DNA of 48,372 nt from Kitasatospora sp. MAA19 (GTDB lineage Bacteria > Actinomycetota > Actinomycetes > Streptomycetales > Streptomycetaceae): contig NZ_JARXYZ010000049.1 of NCBI RefSeq assembly GCF_029894125.1, positions 1-48,372 of the forward strand. Reading direction: 5' to 3'. Position numbers and translations under genes: made by a program. Below, one piece after another: positions 6,359-14,799 of this stretch. Under the pieces are notes generated by a model, which was given only the letters and a program-made list of their open reading frames with translations, was not told the DNA's origin and did not search any database. The stretch's first letter is position 1. Every line of letters starts with the position of its first letter.

Positions 6359-9300
6359 TCAGCGGGTGGCGAGGGGGCGGGGGAGGAGTTCGTGGAGGAG
6401 GGCGGCGGTTTCGCCTTCCATGTCGAGGTCGCCGAGGCGGTTGTTGATTCGGGAGAGGGTGGCGGCGGCGGTGCGCAGGGCGTCGGTGTCGCCGGCGGCG
6501 TGGTGGGCGCGGAAGAGGCAGCGGTGGAGGGTCTCGTTCTCTTCGCCGGCGAGGAGGCCCTGCTTGGCGGCCCAGAGTGCGCCGGGGACGTCGTGGGCGT
6601 CGAGGCGGCGGGTGGAGAGCTCGTGGGCGGCGTGGGTGATGGTGGAGACCATGGTCTGGATGGCGGGTTCGGCCCAGGTGTAGCGGGTGGGGTCGGTTCC
6701 GGTGAAGGGCCGGCCGCGGACGAGGGCGAGGGCGCGGCGCAGGGCGAGGTCGCCGTCTTCGCCGGTGTCGGCCAGGCCGGTGCGGGTGTGGTGGAGGAAG
6801 CGGGTCCAGTCGCAGTCGACGGTGTCGGCGAGGCGGTAGCGGTTGTCGTCGGTGTCCTGGACGCGCGGCAGGTGGAGGGCGGCGTCGGGGGCGGAGCCGA
6901 GCCAGGAGCGTGCCCGTGAGATGGCGGCGTTGCGGACTTGTTTGCTGACGATCTGTCCGGGCCACAGGGCGGCGTCGAGGGAGTGGTGGTCGACGCCGGG
7001 GTTCAGCGCCAGGTAGGCGATGAGTTCGGTGGCGGTGCGGCGGCGGTTGGAGTCGACCTGGCCGGCGGCGCCTTCGATGGCGACGGGGCCGAGGACCAGG
7101 ACGGACGGGCCGTCGGGGGCCTTCTCGGGTGCGGGCGTGGGCAGGGGGCGCCGGACCGCGGCGGGGGCGGGGATGGTCGCGGGGGCCGGGATGTCGTCCT
7201 GGCCGGCGAGGACGTCGGCGAGGGTCGGGCCGGCGGCCGGTACGGACGCCGGGGGCGGCGGGGTGGGCGTGTGAGGCCGGGGCACCGGGGCTTGGAAGGG
7301 CTCGGCGGGCCGGGGGGCCGGGGCCTTCTCGGTGTCGGCGAGTTCGTCCTCCAACTCGGCGTACTCGGCGGGCAGACCGTCGTCGGCGGCGTCGGGGCCC
7401 TGGACGCTTGGCGGCTGCTGGTCGGTGCCGGGGGTGCCGGTGATCCAGTCGGGCGCGGGGGCGTCGGCGGGGCTGGCCGCGAGAACGAGGATGTCGACGG
7501 CGTCGGCGAGGTGCTCGTCGGCCAGGCCCTGGAGGACGACGGGGATTCCGGAGCCGGGCAGGACGACCGCGGACCCGTCGGACGGACACTCCAGCGTCCA
7601 GCCGCAGCCCGGCGCGGGCAGGACGGGCGGGGCGGAGGCGGTGACGATCGCGGCGGCGGTGCGGGGGCGCTGGTCCAGAGCGGTGAGCAGCCGGCCGGTG
7701 TCGTCGCCTTCCGGGAGGCCGGCGGCCAGGAGGATCCGCGGGGCCCAAGAGTCGGAGGCCTCGCTCAGCCGGGCGGCCCGCAGGGACTCGGCGCCGGCGG
7801 CGGCCAGGGCGCGGTGCTGGCCGGTGGCGTGGGCGAGCAGGCTCTCGACGGCCCGCGCCGGGTCGGCGGCGCGGCGGACGCGGTCCGGGACGGCGTTCTC
7901 CAGGCCGGGGACGGCACCGTCGAGGACCTCGACCTCAAGGTGTGCGGGCAGCGGGGAGGTGGCGATTTCGACGGCGACGGCCTGGAGGACGTGGCGGGCG
8001 CTGTCCTGGTCGCCGGCCAGGTGGAGGACGCCGATGTGCTCCAGGTCGACGAGGACGAGCCTGTCCCGGGTGTCGTGGCCGATCGACACCAGCGCCGGGT
8101 AGGGGGCGTCGGCTGCGGCGAGGCGCTCGTCGTCGGCGATGCCGGTGCTGGTGGCGGGGCAGGTCCACAACCGGTCGGCCGCGGCGGTGAACGGCGCCGC
8201 CGGCAGCCCGGCGGCGGTGTCGGCCAGGTGGAGGTCGACACGGGACTCGGACAGGACGACCGCGTCGAGGGCGGGCAGCTCACGGCCCTCGGCGGCGAGG
8301 TTCAGCGCGAGGGTGCGCAGCGCGCGGTCGAGCAGGTCGAATCCGCCGGGGCGCTGGGCGGCGCGCAGGGACTGCTCGGTGGCGGCGGCGCGGCCGGTGG
8401 GCAGGGGGATGTGGCGGCCGGGGCGCAGCCGGCGCTGCTGCAGGCGGCGGCGCAGGGCGAGGGTGGTGATGAAGGCGGCGGCCAGTGCTCCGGCGCCGGC
8501 GAACGCGGCGGCGGGGGCGAGGGGGTACTGCTGGCGGTTCGGTGCGTGTGTGGTGGCGGCCGGGGCAGGGGTGCTGGTTGCCGGGGCGACGGGGACGGTC
8601 GGGGCCGGGGCGGCGGGCGCAGGGACGGACGCGGAGGGTATCGGAGAGGTGTCCTGCTGGGGGTCGGTTGATTGGGCCGGGAGGGCGTCGGCGGGCAGTC
8701 GAAGGACGGTGCCGTGCGGCAGCGGCTGGCCGGGTGGGGTGTTCGCGAGCGCGGGGTTGAGGGCGGCGATGTCCAGCCAGCGCTGCCCGTCGCCGAGGCG
8801 GCGGACCGCCAGGTCCCACAGGCTCTCCGGGGTGTCCACGGTGTGCGTGGGCAAGCTGAGCGTCGGGGTGTCTGCGGGGGTGGTGCCGGTGGTCGGGCTG
8901 GCGGTGGAAGCGTCGTCAGCGGTTGCGGACTGCTGGTCGGGGGTGTGTGCGGGGTTGGGGATGACGATGACGTCGCCGGGCTGGAGTTCGTCGGCGTCGG
9001 TCAGATGGACACCGCGGGGCTGCTCGGTCGTACGGCTCGCCTCGAACAGCTGCGGGTAGGCGTCCGCGTCACCGAGCTCCCGCTCAGCGATCTCGGAGAG
9101 TGTCTCCCCCTCGCGGACCGTGACGGTGTGTTCGCCCTGGCCCGCGTGGTCCTTCTGCGCCGCGTGCGATGCCTTCGCGTCAGCCGGCAGGCGCAGGACC
9201 ATACCGGGCTGGAGGAGGTCGGTCTTGTTGACCTGTGGGTTGAGGTCGGCGATCTCGTGCCAGCGGGCGCCGTTGCCGAGATAGTCCTGGGCGAGGTCCC

Positions 9301-9817
9301 ACAGGGTGTCCCCGGCGACGACGTGGTGGACAGGACCGGACCAGGCGTCCGGGGTCGCCACCGACACGGCGGCGGCCTGGCTCGCGCTGGCCGTGGTCGG
9401 CGCGGTGACGGAGACCGGCGCGGCAGAAGCCGCCTGCGGGGCGGCGAAGGCGGCACCGGCGGGCAGGAGCATCGCCACCCCTGCTACCAGGGCGGCTGCC
9501 AGGCGCTGGGTGGCGCCGAGTGCCCGCACCCGAGGGGCCCGGCGGTGTCGCAGGAGCGCGGTGATCTCGACGATGGTGGAGCAGGCGAACGACAGCCAGC
9601 CGGCCCAACCGATCAGGGTGAGCGCGCCCATGAAGAGGCTGCCGTTGTCCGGGCTGGTCAGCGCTGCGGTGACGTCGTCCCAGCTCGGTACCTGGTGGGG
9701 CAGGGCGCCGGTGCGCCACAGCAGGACCGGTACCACGCCGAGCAGGGCGAGGAGTGCGGCGAGGGAGAACAGGCCGCGCAGGGCTGCCGCGAGGCGGGAG
9801 ACGGTTCGGCGGGGCAT
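6359..9817 (-). CDS. giant LysM-BTAD membrane protein
   Basis: The protein is 1152 aa. Hydrophobic segments lie near residues 9-34, 62-88 and 104-126. Three LysM-like repeats follow (about 164-211, 230-287 and 325-375; e.g. HHVVAGDTLWDLAQDYLGNG), then a Pro/Ala linker and another membrane segment (about 434-455). After a long Ala/Pro-rich region, the C-terminal about 230 residues carry an OmpR-like winged-helix plus BTAD region (TATELIAYLALNPGVDHHSL, AALWPG, later RRALALVRGRPFTGTDP). LysM binds peptidoglycan and BTAD domains occur in SARP-type activators. Joining both across a membrane in a Tad operon suggests a cell-wall-anchored scaffold or sensor for pilus assembly. The role is inference; the domain calls are fairly firm. 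Confidence 0.85.
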   Translation of the reverse strand: MPRRTVSRLAAALRGLFSLAALLALLGVVPVLLWRTGALPHQVPSWDDVTAALTSPDNGSLFMGALTLIGWAGWLSFACSTIVEITALLRHRRAPRVRALGATQRLAAALVAGVAMLLPAGAAFAAPQAASAAPVSVTAPTTASASQAAAVSVATPDAWSGPVHHVVAGDTLWDLAQDYLGNGARWHEIADLNPQVNKTDLLQPGMVLRLPADAKASHAAQKDHAGQGEHTVTVREGETLSEIAERELGDADAYPQLFEASRTTEQPRGVHLTDADELQPGDVIVIPNPAHTPDQQSATADDASTASPTTGTTPADTPTLSLPTHTVDTPESLWDLAVRRLGDGQRWLDIAALNPALANTPPGQPLPHGTVLRLPADALPAQSTDPQQDTSPIPSASVPAPAAPAPTVPVAPATSTPAPAATTHAPNRQQYPLAPAAAFAGAGALAAAFITTLALRRRLQQRRLRPGRHIPLPTGRAAATEQSLRAAQRPGGFDLLDRALRTLALNLAAEGRELPALDAVVLSESRVDLHLADTAAGLPAAPFTAAADRLWTCPATSTGIADDERLAAADAPYPALVSIGHDTRDRLVLVDLEHIGVLHLAGDQDSARHVLQAVAVEIATSPLPAHLEVEVLDGAVPGLENAVPDRVRRAADPARAVESLLAHATGQHRALAAAGAESLRAARLSEASDSWAPRILLAAGLPEGDDTGRLLTALDQRPRTAAAIVTASAPPVLPAPGCGWTLECPSDGSAVVLPGSGIPVVLQGLADEHLADAVDILVLAASPADAPAPDWITGTPGTDQQPPSVQGPDAADDGLPAEYAELEDELADTEKAPAPRPAEPFQAPVPRPHTPTPPPPASVPAAGPTLADVLAGQDDIPAPATIPAPAAVRRPLPTPAPEKAPDGPSVLVLGPVAIEGAAGQVDSNRRRTATELIAYLALNPGVDHHSLDAALWPGQIVSKQVRNAAISRARSWLGSAPDAALHLPRVQDTDDNRYRLADTVDCDWTRFLHHTRTGLADTGEDGDLALRRALALVRGRPFTGTDPTRYTWAEPAIQTMVSTITHAAHELSTRRLDAHDVPGALWAAKQGLLAGEENETLHRCLFRAHHAAGDTDALRTAAATLSRINNRLGDLDMEGETAALLHELLPRPLATR

Positions 9818-9823
9818 GAGGGG

Positions 9824-10267
9824 TCAGCCTCCCTGGACGATCAGCGTGGCGCTGCCTCGCCCGGTGACGGTCATGTCGCCGGGCCAGAAGAAGGGGTGGT
9901 AGGTCTCAGTGACGGCGACGTTGATCGATCCGTCGGAGCCCCAGCTCACTGTGCCAGCGGTGCCGGCGCTGCGGAGGTAGGCGACGGCGGCGTTCTGCGC
10001 CGCGTTGCGGTCGACGGTGATGCCCGCGCCGGAGATGGCCTTGCCGGCGTCGACGGCCTGCGCGCCTGTACGGGCGGCCTCCTGCGCGGCGGCCTCGGCG
10101 TGGTTCAGCGCGCGGAGCTTGCCGGCACCGTCGATCACGAGGGCGATCAGCAGCATGATGGCGACGCTCACGACGGCGACGAACAGGGTGATGCTGCCCC
10201 GGTCGCCCCGGGGGTGGCGCCGCGGGAAGCTCAGCCGGAGCTTCGATCGCCAGATTCGGTGCGTCAT
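9824..10267 (-). CDS. TadE/TadG-like pseudopilin
   Basis: This 147-aa protein has a basic N-terminus ending in GDRGSITLFVAVVSVAIM, the G-D-R-G-S signature and hydrophobic helix of actinobacterial Tad pseudopilins, then an Ala-rich helix (HAEAAAQEAARTGAQA). The C-terminal domain is short and beta-rich. It probably sits in the membrane as a minor pilin or assembly factor. Its ATG overlaps the stop of the upstream gene (ATGA). Confidence 0.8.
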   Translation of the reverse strand: MTHRIWRSKLRLSFPRRHPRGDRGSITLFVAVVSVAIMLLIALVIDGAGKLRALNHAEAAAQEAARTGAQAVDAGKAISGAGITVDRNAAQNAAVAYLRSAGTAGTVSWGSDGSINVAVTETYHPFFWPGDMTVTGRGSATLIVQGG

Positions 10268-10728
10268 GCTGTGGGCCTTCCACGGTAGGCGTCGATGGCC
10301 GAGGTGAAGCTGCCGCTCGCTGTTGTGCTGCCTGGCAGGCCCGGCAGGGCGACGTCGGCCAGAGCCACGGTGCAGCGCACGGTCACCGTGACGGAGGAGG
10401 GCGTGCCGAGGGGCGCCTGGAACCCGGAGGTGGGCACGGTGACCGAGAGGCCGGAGCAGGTGAGTCCCTGGTCCTGGAAGGTCTGCTGGGCGACGCGTGT
10501 TCCGGCGGCGCGGGCGGAGGCGGCGTCGCGTTCGAGGGAGGCGGCGCGTGCCGCGTTGCGCGCGGCGGCGTCGACCACGTTGTGGGCGAGGTGGACGCGG
10601 CCGGCGGCCACGATGACGAGCAGCATCCCGAAGATCACCGGGGCGAGGATCGCCAGTTCCAGGCTGACACTGCCCCGGTCGCCGCGGCGCCGCCGGCCGA
10701 TTCCCGGCAGCCGGTGAGGGGGTGTCAT
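10264..10728 (-). CDS. TadE-like pseudopilin
   Basis: The 154-aa product starts MTPPHRLPGIGRRRRGDRGS and continues with VSLELAILAPVIFGMLLVIV, the TadE signature: a Glu a few residues after the G-S, inside a single hydrophobic helix. Next comes an Ala-rich helix (VVDAAARNAARAASLERDAA) and a small domain with two cysteines that may form a disulfide. It overlaps both neighbours by ATGA, so the three TadE-type genes are translationally coupled. Confidence 0.85.
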   Translation of the reverse strand: MTPPHRLPGIGRRRRGDRGSVSLELAILAPVIFGMLLVIVAAGRVHLAHNVVDAAARNAARAASLERDAASARAAGTRVAQQTFQDQGLTCSGLSVTVPTSGFQAPLGTPSSVTVTVRCTVALADVALPGLPGSTTASGSFTSAIDAYRGRPTA

Positions 10729-11144
10729 GGAGCGGTCACCCGCTCACGGGCGGCGGAGGCGTGCTGGCGGACCGGCAGGCTGAGCCCGGGGATCCAGGTG
10801 CTGACGGTCCCGCTGACCTCGATGCGCACGCTCGCGCCGTCACTGCCGGTCACGGACCGGTCGCCGATGGAGGATCCGGCCCGGGACAGGAAGTCTTCGG
10901 CGGCGGCGGTGCCCTGGCCGACGGTCGCGCCCTGGATGCGGGCGCGTTCGGCACCGCGCTGCGCGGCGGACAGGGCGACGCTGCGGGCGTGGTACCAGAG
11001 CCCGGCCTGGATGATCGTGAAGATCGTCAGCATGACGAGGGGGAAGACGATGGCGAGTTCGAGGCTGACCGCGCCGCGGTCCCCGCCGGGCGCGCGGCGG
11101 CGCGGCCTTCGACGGGCCCGGGGGGCCGGGCGTGGTGTGGACAT
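10725..11144 (-). CDS. TadE-like pseudopilin
   Basis: The preferred start is ATG 11144 because GGAG lies 6 bases upstream; a TTG at 11159 would add five residues. The N-terminus is very basic. GGDRGAVSLELAIVFPLVML is the processing and membrane signature of TadE-family proteins. The rest is a soluble domain of about 95 aa. Three such genes in a row is more than the usual two (TadE/TadF or TadE/TadG) and suggests distinct minor pilins. Confidence 0.85.
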   Translation of the reverse strand: MSTPRPAPRARRRPRRRAPGGDRGAVSLELAIVFPLVMLTIFTIIQAGLWYHARSVALSAAQRGAERARIQGATVGQGTAAAEDFLSRAGSSIGDRSVTGSDGASVRIEVSGTVSTWIPGLSLPVRQHASAARERVTAP

Positions 11145-11191
11145 GGACTGCTCCTGCAAGAAGCCGGGGACGGCAGACGAATCGGCGGACG

Positions 11192-11401
11192 CTACTTGAT
11201 CGCGCTCTTCTTCTCGTCCAGCTTGATGCCGAGATAGGCCACCAGGCCGATGGCTCCCAGGACAAGACCGCCGATGATGATCGCGACCTCGATGGACATG
11301 CCCCCGTAGTCGCTGCGCGTGCGGGCGGCCCGCAGGCGGTAGAGCTGGTGCCGCATCCGCACAACGAACGCCTGGGCGACGGGGTCGGGAAGCTCGGGCA
11401 T
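11192..11401 (-). CDS. Flp-type prepilin candidate
   Basis: This 69-aa protein has a 34-residue leader-like N-terminus, then SDYGGMSIEVAIIIGGLVLG and a single hydrophobic helix, ending LDEKKSAIK. Cleavage after the first glycine of GG would give GMSIEV, placing Glu at +5 as in class III/Flp pilins. Mature length would be about 35 aa. It sits between the TadC and TadE genes, where a pilin is expected. No other small pilin is visible in the operon, so this is probably the major subunit. The leader is longer than usual for Flp pilins. Confidence 0.7.
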   Translation of the reverse strand: MPELPDPVAQAFVVRMRHQLYRLRAARTRSDYGGMSIEVAIIIGGLVLGAIGLVAYLGIKLDEKKSAIK

Positions 11402-11438
11402 GACGAAGGTCCCTTCGAAGGTGGGGTGAAGGCCGCGG

Positions 11439-12338
11439 TCAGGCGGCCATGATCTGTGCGACGGCGGGGTAGCCGATGTAGAGGCCCATGATCAACACGA
11501 GGGCCGTCACCGGGACGATCATCTTTTCCGAGACGACGTTCGCGCGGGCCCGCTCCTCGGAGAGCAGGGTGCCGCGCAGACTCGCCGCCTGGGCGGCAAG
11601 GGTGGTGTAGACGGAGGCGCCCTCCTCGCCGGCGATCGCCATGATGTCCGCGGGCGCCCCGAGTTCGGGCACACCCAACTCCTCGCTGAGCTGGCGCAAC
11701 CCCTCCCACGGCGAGAAACCGCCCAGTTCGGAGCGGGTGAGGGCGTCCCGCAGCCGGACGAACACCCAGCCGTCACCCACCGCCGCCGCCTTGCGCAGCG
11801 CTTCGCTGGGGCCGGCGTCGGCGGCGCGCTCCAGGCACACGAGTTCCAGGTAGGAGGCGATACCGAAGCGGAACTGGCGGCGTGCCTCTGCGGCCTCCTC
11901 ACGGACGTTCAGGTCGGGGACCATCGACGCCGCAGCCGCGAGCCCCAGAGAGACGAGGGCGGGGACCGCGAACGACAGGCTCCCGCCGGCCAGGGCGATG
12001 ACGGCGGGCACGAGAGCGGGGAAGAGCAGTCCGAGGAACGCAAAACCGATCCGCTGCCCGATGTGCTGGGCCGGGGTGCGGCCCAGCAGCTCCAGGTCGC
12101 GACGCGGCAACCGGAACGGGCCTTCACCGACCTGGCGGAGCAGGCGGCCTCCGAGGCGTTCCAGCATGGAGTCGGCGGCCCGCACGGGGCGCGGGTCGAG
12201 GTGCTCCAGGCGGCGGGCGTCCATGCGCCGCAGGACGTCGCCCAGGTCGGGCCGTGCCCGGGTGGCCCCGGCGATGGCGACGGCCACGCCCAGGCCGGTG
12301 ACGGCACCCGCGACGATGGCGGGGGCGCTGGCGATCAC
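11439..12338 (-). CDS. tadC: TadC-like inner membrane platform protein
   Basis: The 299-aa protein begins at GTG inside the TadB stop (GTGA). Hydrophobic segments lie near residues 3-24, 95-140 and 275-296. The intervening helical domain (RQFRFGIASYLELVCLERAA ... LRQLSEELGVPELGAPADIM) is the T2SSF/TadC fold. TadC pairs with TadB to form the platform driven by TadA. The order TadA-TadB-TadC is the standard Tad order. Confidence 0.85.
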   Translation of the reverse strand: MIASAPAIVAGAVTGLGVAVAIAGATRARPDLGDVLRRMDARRLEHLDPRPVRAADSMLERLGGRLLRQVGEGPFRLPRRDLELLGRTPAQHIGQRIGFAFLGLLFPALVPAVIALAGGSLSFAVPALVSLGLAAAASMVPDLNVREEAAEARRQFRFGIASYLELVCLERAADAGPSEALRKAAAVGDGWVFVRLRDALTRSELGGFSPWEGLRQLSEELGVPELGAPADIMAIAGEEGASVYTTLAAQAASLRGTLLSEERARANVVSEKMIVPVTALVLIMGLYIGYPAVAQIMAA

Positions 12339-13234
12339 GGCGCCTCCCCCTGCCGGCCCTCGGACTGGGGGACGAGGATCCGGGGGGCGGGCTTGGCGAG
12401 GGACATGCGGCGCATCCAGGTCAGGATCCCGGCGAACGCCGCCGCCAGGGCCAGCAGGTAGAGGTGCCCGAAGCCGGTGCTGTACGGAGCGACGTACTTG
12501 CCGGAGAGGACGGACAGCGCGAAGACGCCCAGGCAGATCAGCGCCACCCAGCGCGCGTTGGCACGCGGCTTCTCACGGTCAGCCTCCACCGTCTCGCGCA
12601 TCCGAACCTCCTCCGCGACCTGATCGGCAAGTTTCTCCAGCGCCCGGCCCAGCCCAGCCCCCCGGTCCTCGACGTGGCCGATCATCAGCGCCGCGACCGC
12701 GTCGGCGGTCGCGTCGTCCATCTCGTCGGCGAACGCCCGGTAGGCCTCCTGCGGCCGCCACCCGGCCCCGAGACGGGACGTCAGACGCGAGATCTCGGGA
12801 ACCAGCGCCGGCGGGGTACTGCGCAGACTCGCGGTGACGGCCGCCTCCAAACTGGTACCGGCGGTGTGGATGTTGCTGAGCCGCCGCACCCACTCCTCAA
12901 GGGCCTTCAGGCGCTTGATCTGCTCCGTGCTGCCGCGCCCGGGCTGCAGGATCCACGGCATCCCCGCCACGGCTACCGCCGTCAGCAGGCCGCCCAGCAT
13001 CCACGAGGAGGCCAGCCACACGGCCAGGCCGGCGACCGCGGCCGCCGCGAGGACGAGCCGGCCCCGGCCGCGAAGCCCGGCCGACACCGCACCAAGACGC
13101 CGCTTCAGCGCACCGTCGGGCCGGGCCACGGGCGGAGCGCTCGAACCGACCGCGCCCGCCACGGCCACGACGACCCCCAGCATGGCGACCGTCCCGCCGA
13201 CCGTGGCCATCAGAACGTCAGGTGTGATGCTCAC
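12335..13234 (-). CDS. tadB: TadB-like inner membrane platform protein
   Basis: The start is set at GTG 13234 because it overlaps the TadA stop (GTGA); this gives 299 aa. Two hydrophobic segments near the N-terminus and two near the C-terminus flank a T2SSF-type domain (LKALEEWVRRLSNIHTAGTS, later ALEKLADQVAEEVRMRETVE). The protein matches TadB in length, topology and gene order. It should dock the TadA ATPase at the membrane. Confidence 0.85.
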   Translation of the reverse strand: MSITPDVLMATVGGTVAMLGVVVAVAGAVGSSAPPVARPDGALKRRLGAVSAGLRGRGRLVLAAAAVAGLAVWLASSWMLGGLLTAVAVAGMPWILQPGRGSTEQIKRLKALEEWVRRLSNIHTAGTSLEAAVTASLRSTPPALVPEISRLTSRLGAGWRPQEAYRAFADEMDDATADAVAALMIGHVEDRGAGLGRALEKLADQVAEEVRMRETVEADREKPRANARWVALICLGVFALSVLSGKYVAPYSTGFGHLYLLALAAAFAGILTWMRRMSLAKPAPRILVPQSEGRQGEAP

Positions 13235-14799
13235 AGCGCCGTCACCGTCCTCAACGGCTGCTCCCAGGCACCCCAAGACTGCTGGAGGACCGCGCGGTCC
13301 AGGCCTGCGCGCTCCAGGTCGCCGATGCACTGCGGCAGCATGTGGGGCACCGCCCGCGGTTCCCGGTGCCCGGAGGCGTCCAGCCGGGGGCCGAAGATCG
13401 TCTGACGGGATGGGATCCCGCGCTCACCCACACCGGTGACCTCGACGATCTGGGAGATGAACCGGTGCCGGCTGCCACCGACCGATGTCTCGTCCACCAG
13501 ACGCACGAAGACGATGAAGTCGACGCTGAGCGCGATCTTCCGGTAGGCGGACCGGTCGGTACGCCCGGCCTCCTCGACTAGTTCGACCAGCCGCTCGATC
13601 ACCATCTCGGCCGACTTGGCGTGGATGGTGGCCATCGACCCGCCGTCGCCCGAGTTGAAGGCCCGCAGCATCGGCAGCGCCTCCGAACCACGGACCTCGC
13701 CGACCAGGACCCGGCGCAGTGACATGCGCAGGGACTGCTCGAACAGGTCGGTGAGGGTGATCTCCCCGACGGGCCGGCCGTCGGGGCCGCGTTCGCCGTT
13801 GCCCTCGCGGGCTTCCAGCGCCACGACCTCGGGGGCGTTGGGGTCCTCGTGCAGCCACAGCTCGAAGCTGTCCTCCAGAGTTCCGATGCGCTCGGTGCGG
13901 GGGATCTCCAACGCCATGGCCCGCATCAGGCTCGTTTTGCCCGCACCCTGGCTGCCCGCGATGATCACGTTCTTGCGGGCCTTCACGACGGAGGTGAGGA
14001 ACCGCTCCAGCGTGGAGTCCAGCGTGCCCCAGGCCCGCAGGTCGGACAGCCGCTGTGAGCGGGTGCGGTGGCGCCGGATCACGGCATGGGTCCGGTCGCT
14101 GACGAAGGAGGTCACCGCGAGACGGGAGCCGTCATCCAGCCGGGAGTTGAGCAGTGGGGTGGCCGACGTGAGGCTGCGCTCGCTCTGCCCTTGGGTGCGT
14201 ACGACCTGGTTGAGCAGGGCGACGAGCGCCTCTTCGGACTCGGCGACGGGGCCGACCTCGCGGGAGGGCCGGTCGCGGTAGTCGACCCGCACCCGGGTTC
14301 CGACGATCAGGATGTTCTCGACGTCCGGGTCGTCCAGCAGGGGCTGCAGGCGCCCGGCCTGGAACAGCTCCTGGAGGACGGCCTTGCGGACGGCCTGCTC
14401 ACCGGTCTGGGTGAGGGCGCCCGCGATGGCGGCGTAGTCGGTGGCCCACACGCTCACGACGCTGTTCACGAGCGACTGGCCGAGCTGGATCCGGTCGTCT
14501 CGCGACATGCCGGGCACCTCTGCGGTGGCGGCAGCCAGCCGTTCGGCGACGAGGGAGCGCAGCTTGGCGATCTCGGCGTACGGCACGGGCAGTGCGGCGG
14601 GGTCCTCGACGACGACCGGGCCGGGTCGGAGCGCGGCCGGATCCGGGCGTGCCGGGACAGGGGCGTGCGTCTGCTGCGGGGTGGCCGGGCTGACGACGCG
14701 CCAGCCCTCTCCTGTGTGTCCCGCCAGCAGGGCGTCGTGGAACCGCTTGGTACGGGATCCGCCGTCGGCAGGGGTGGAGGGAGTGATGGTGTCAGACAC
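13231..14799 (-). CDS. tadA: TadA/CpaF-type secretion ATPase
   Basis: The 522-aa protein belongs to the VirB11/PulE superfamily. The Walker A motif is GSQGAGKT (residues about 282-289). The Asp/acidic box is ERIGTLEDSFEL, and the Walker B/His region is RRVLVGEVRGSEAL followed by GGSMATIHAKSAEMVIERL. The N-terminal domain (VENILIVGTRVRVDY) matches CpaF. It powers Flp pilus assembly from the cytoplasmic face. It overlaps TadZ upstream by 8 bp and TadB downstream by 4 bp, so the motor and platform are translationally coupled. Confidence 0.95.
   Translation of the reverse strand: MSDTITPSTPADGGSRTKRFHDALLAGHTGEGWRVVSPATPQQTHAPVPARPDPAALRPGPVVVEDPAALPVPYAEIAKLRSLVAERLAAATAEVPGMSRDDRIQLGQSLVNSVVSVWATDYAAIAGALTQTGEQAVRKAVLQELFQAGRLQPLLDDPDVENILIVGTRVRVDYRDRPSREVGPVAESEEALVALLNQVVRTQGQSERSLTSATPLLNSRLDDGSRLAVTSFVSDRTHAVIRRHRTRSQRLSDLRAWGTLDSTLERFLTSVVKARKNVIIAGSQGAGKTSLMRAMALEIPRTERIGTLEDSFELWLHEDPNAPEVVALEAREGNGERGPDGRPVGEITLTDLFEQSLRMSLRRVLVGEVRGSEALPMLRAFNSGDGGSMATIHAKSAEMVIERLVELVEEAGRTDRSAYRKIALSVDFIVFVRLVDETSVGGSRHRFISQIVEVTGVGERGIPSRQTIFGPRLDASGHREPRAVPHMLPQCIGDLERAGLDRAVLQQSWGAWEQPLRTVTAL

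Noticed and set aside
4869..6683. Long open frame on the plus strand (about 600 codons)
   Set aside because: It is antisense to the coiled-coil and prepilin peptidase genes; Gly/Arg/Val-rich composition without domains is typical of high-GC antisense frames.
6938..10288. Long plus-strand frames opposite the LysM-BTAD gene
   Set aside because: The minus strand has clear LysM, BTAD and TadE features; the plus frames are Gly/Arg-rich artefacts.
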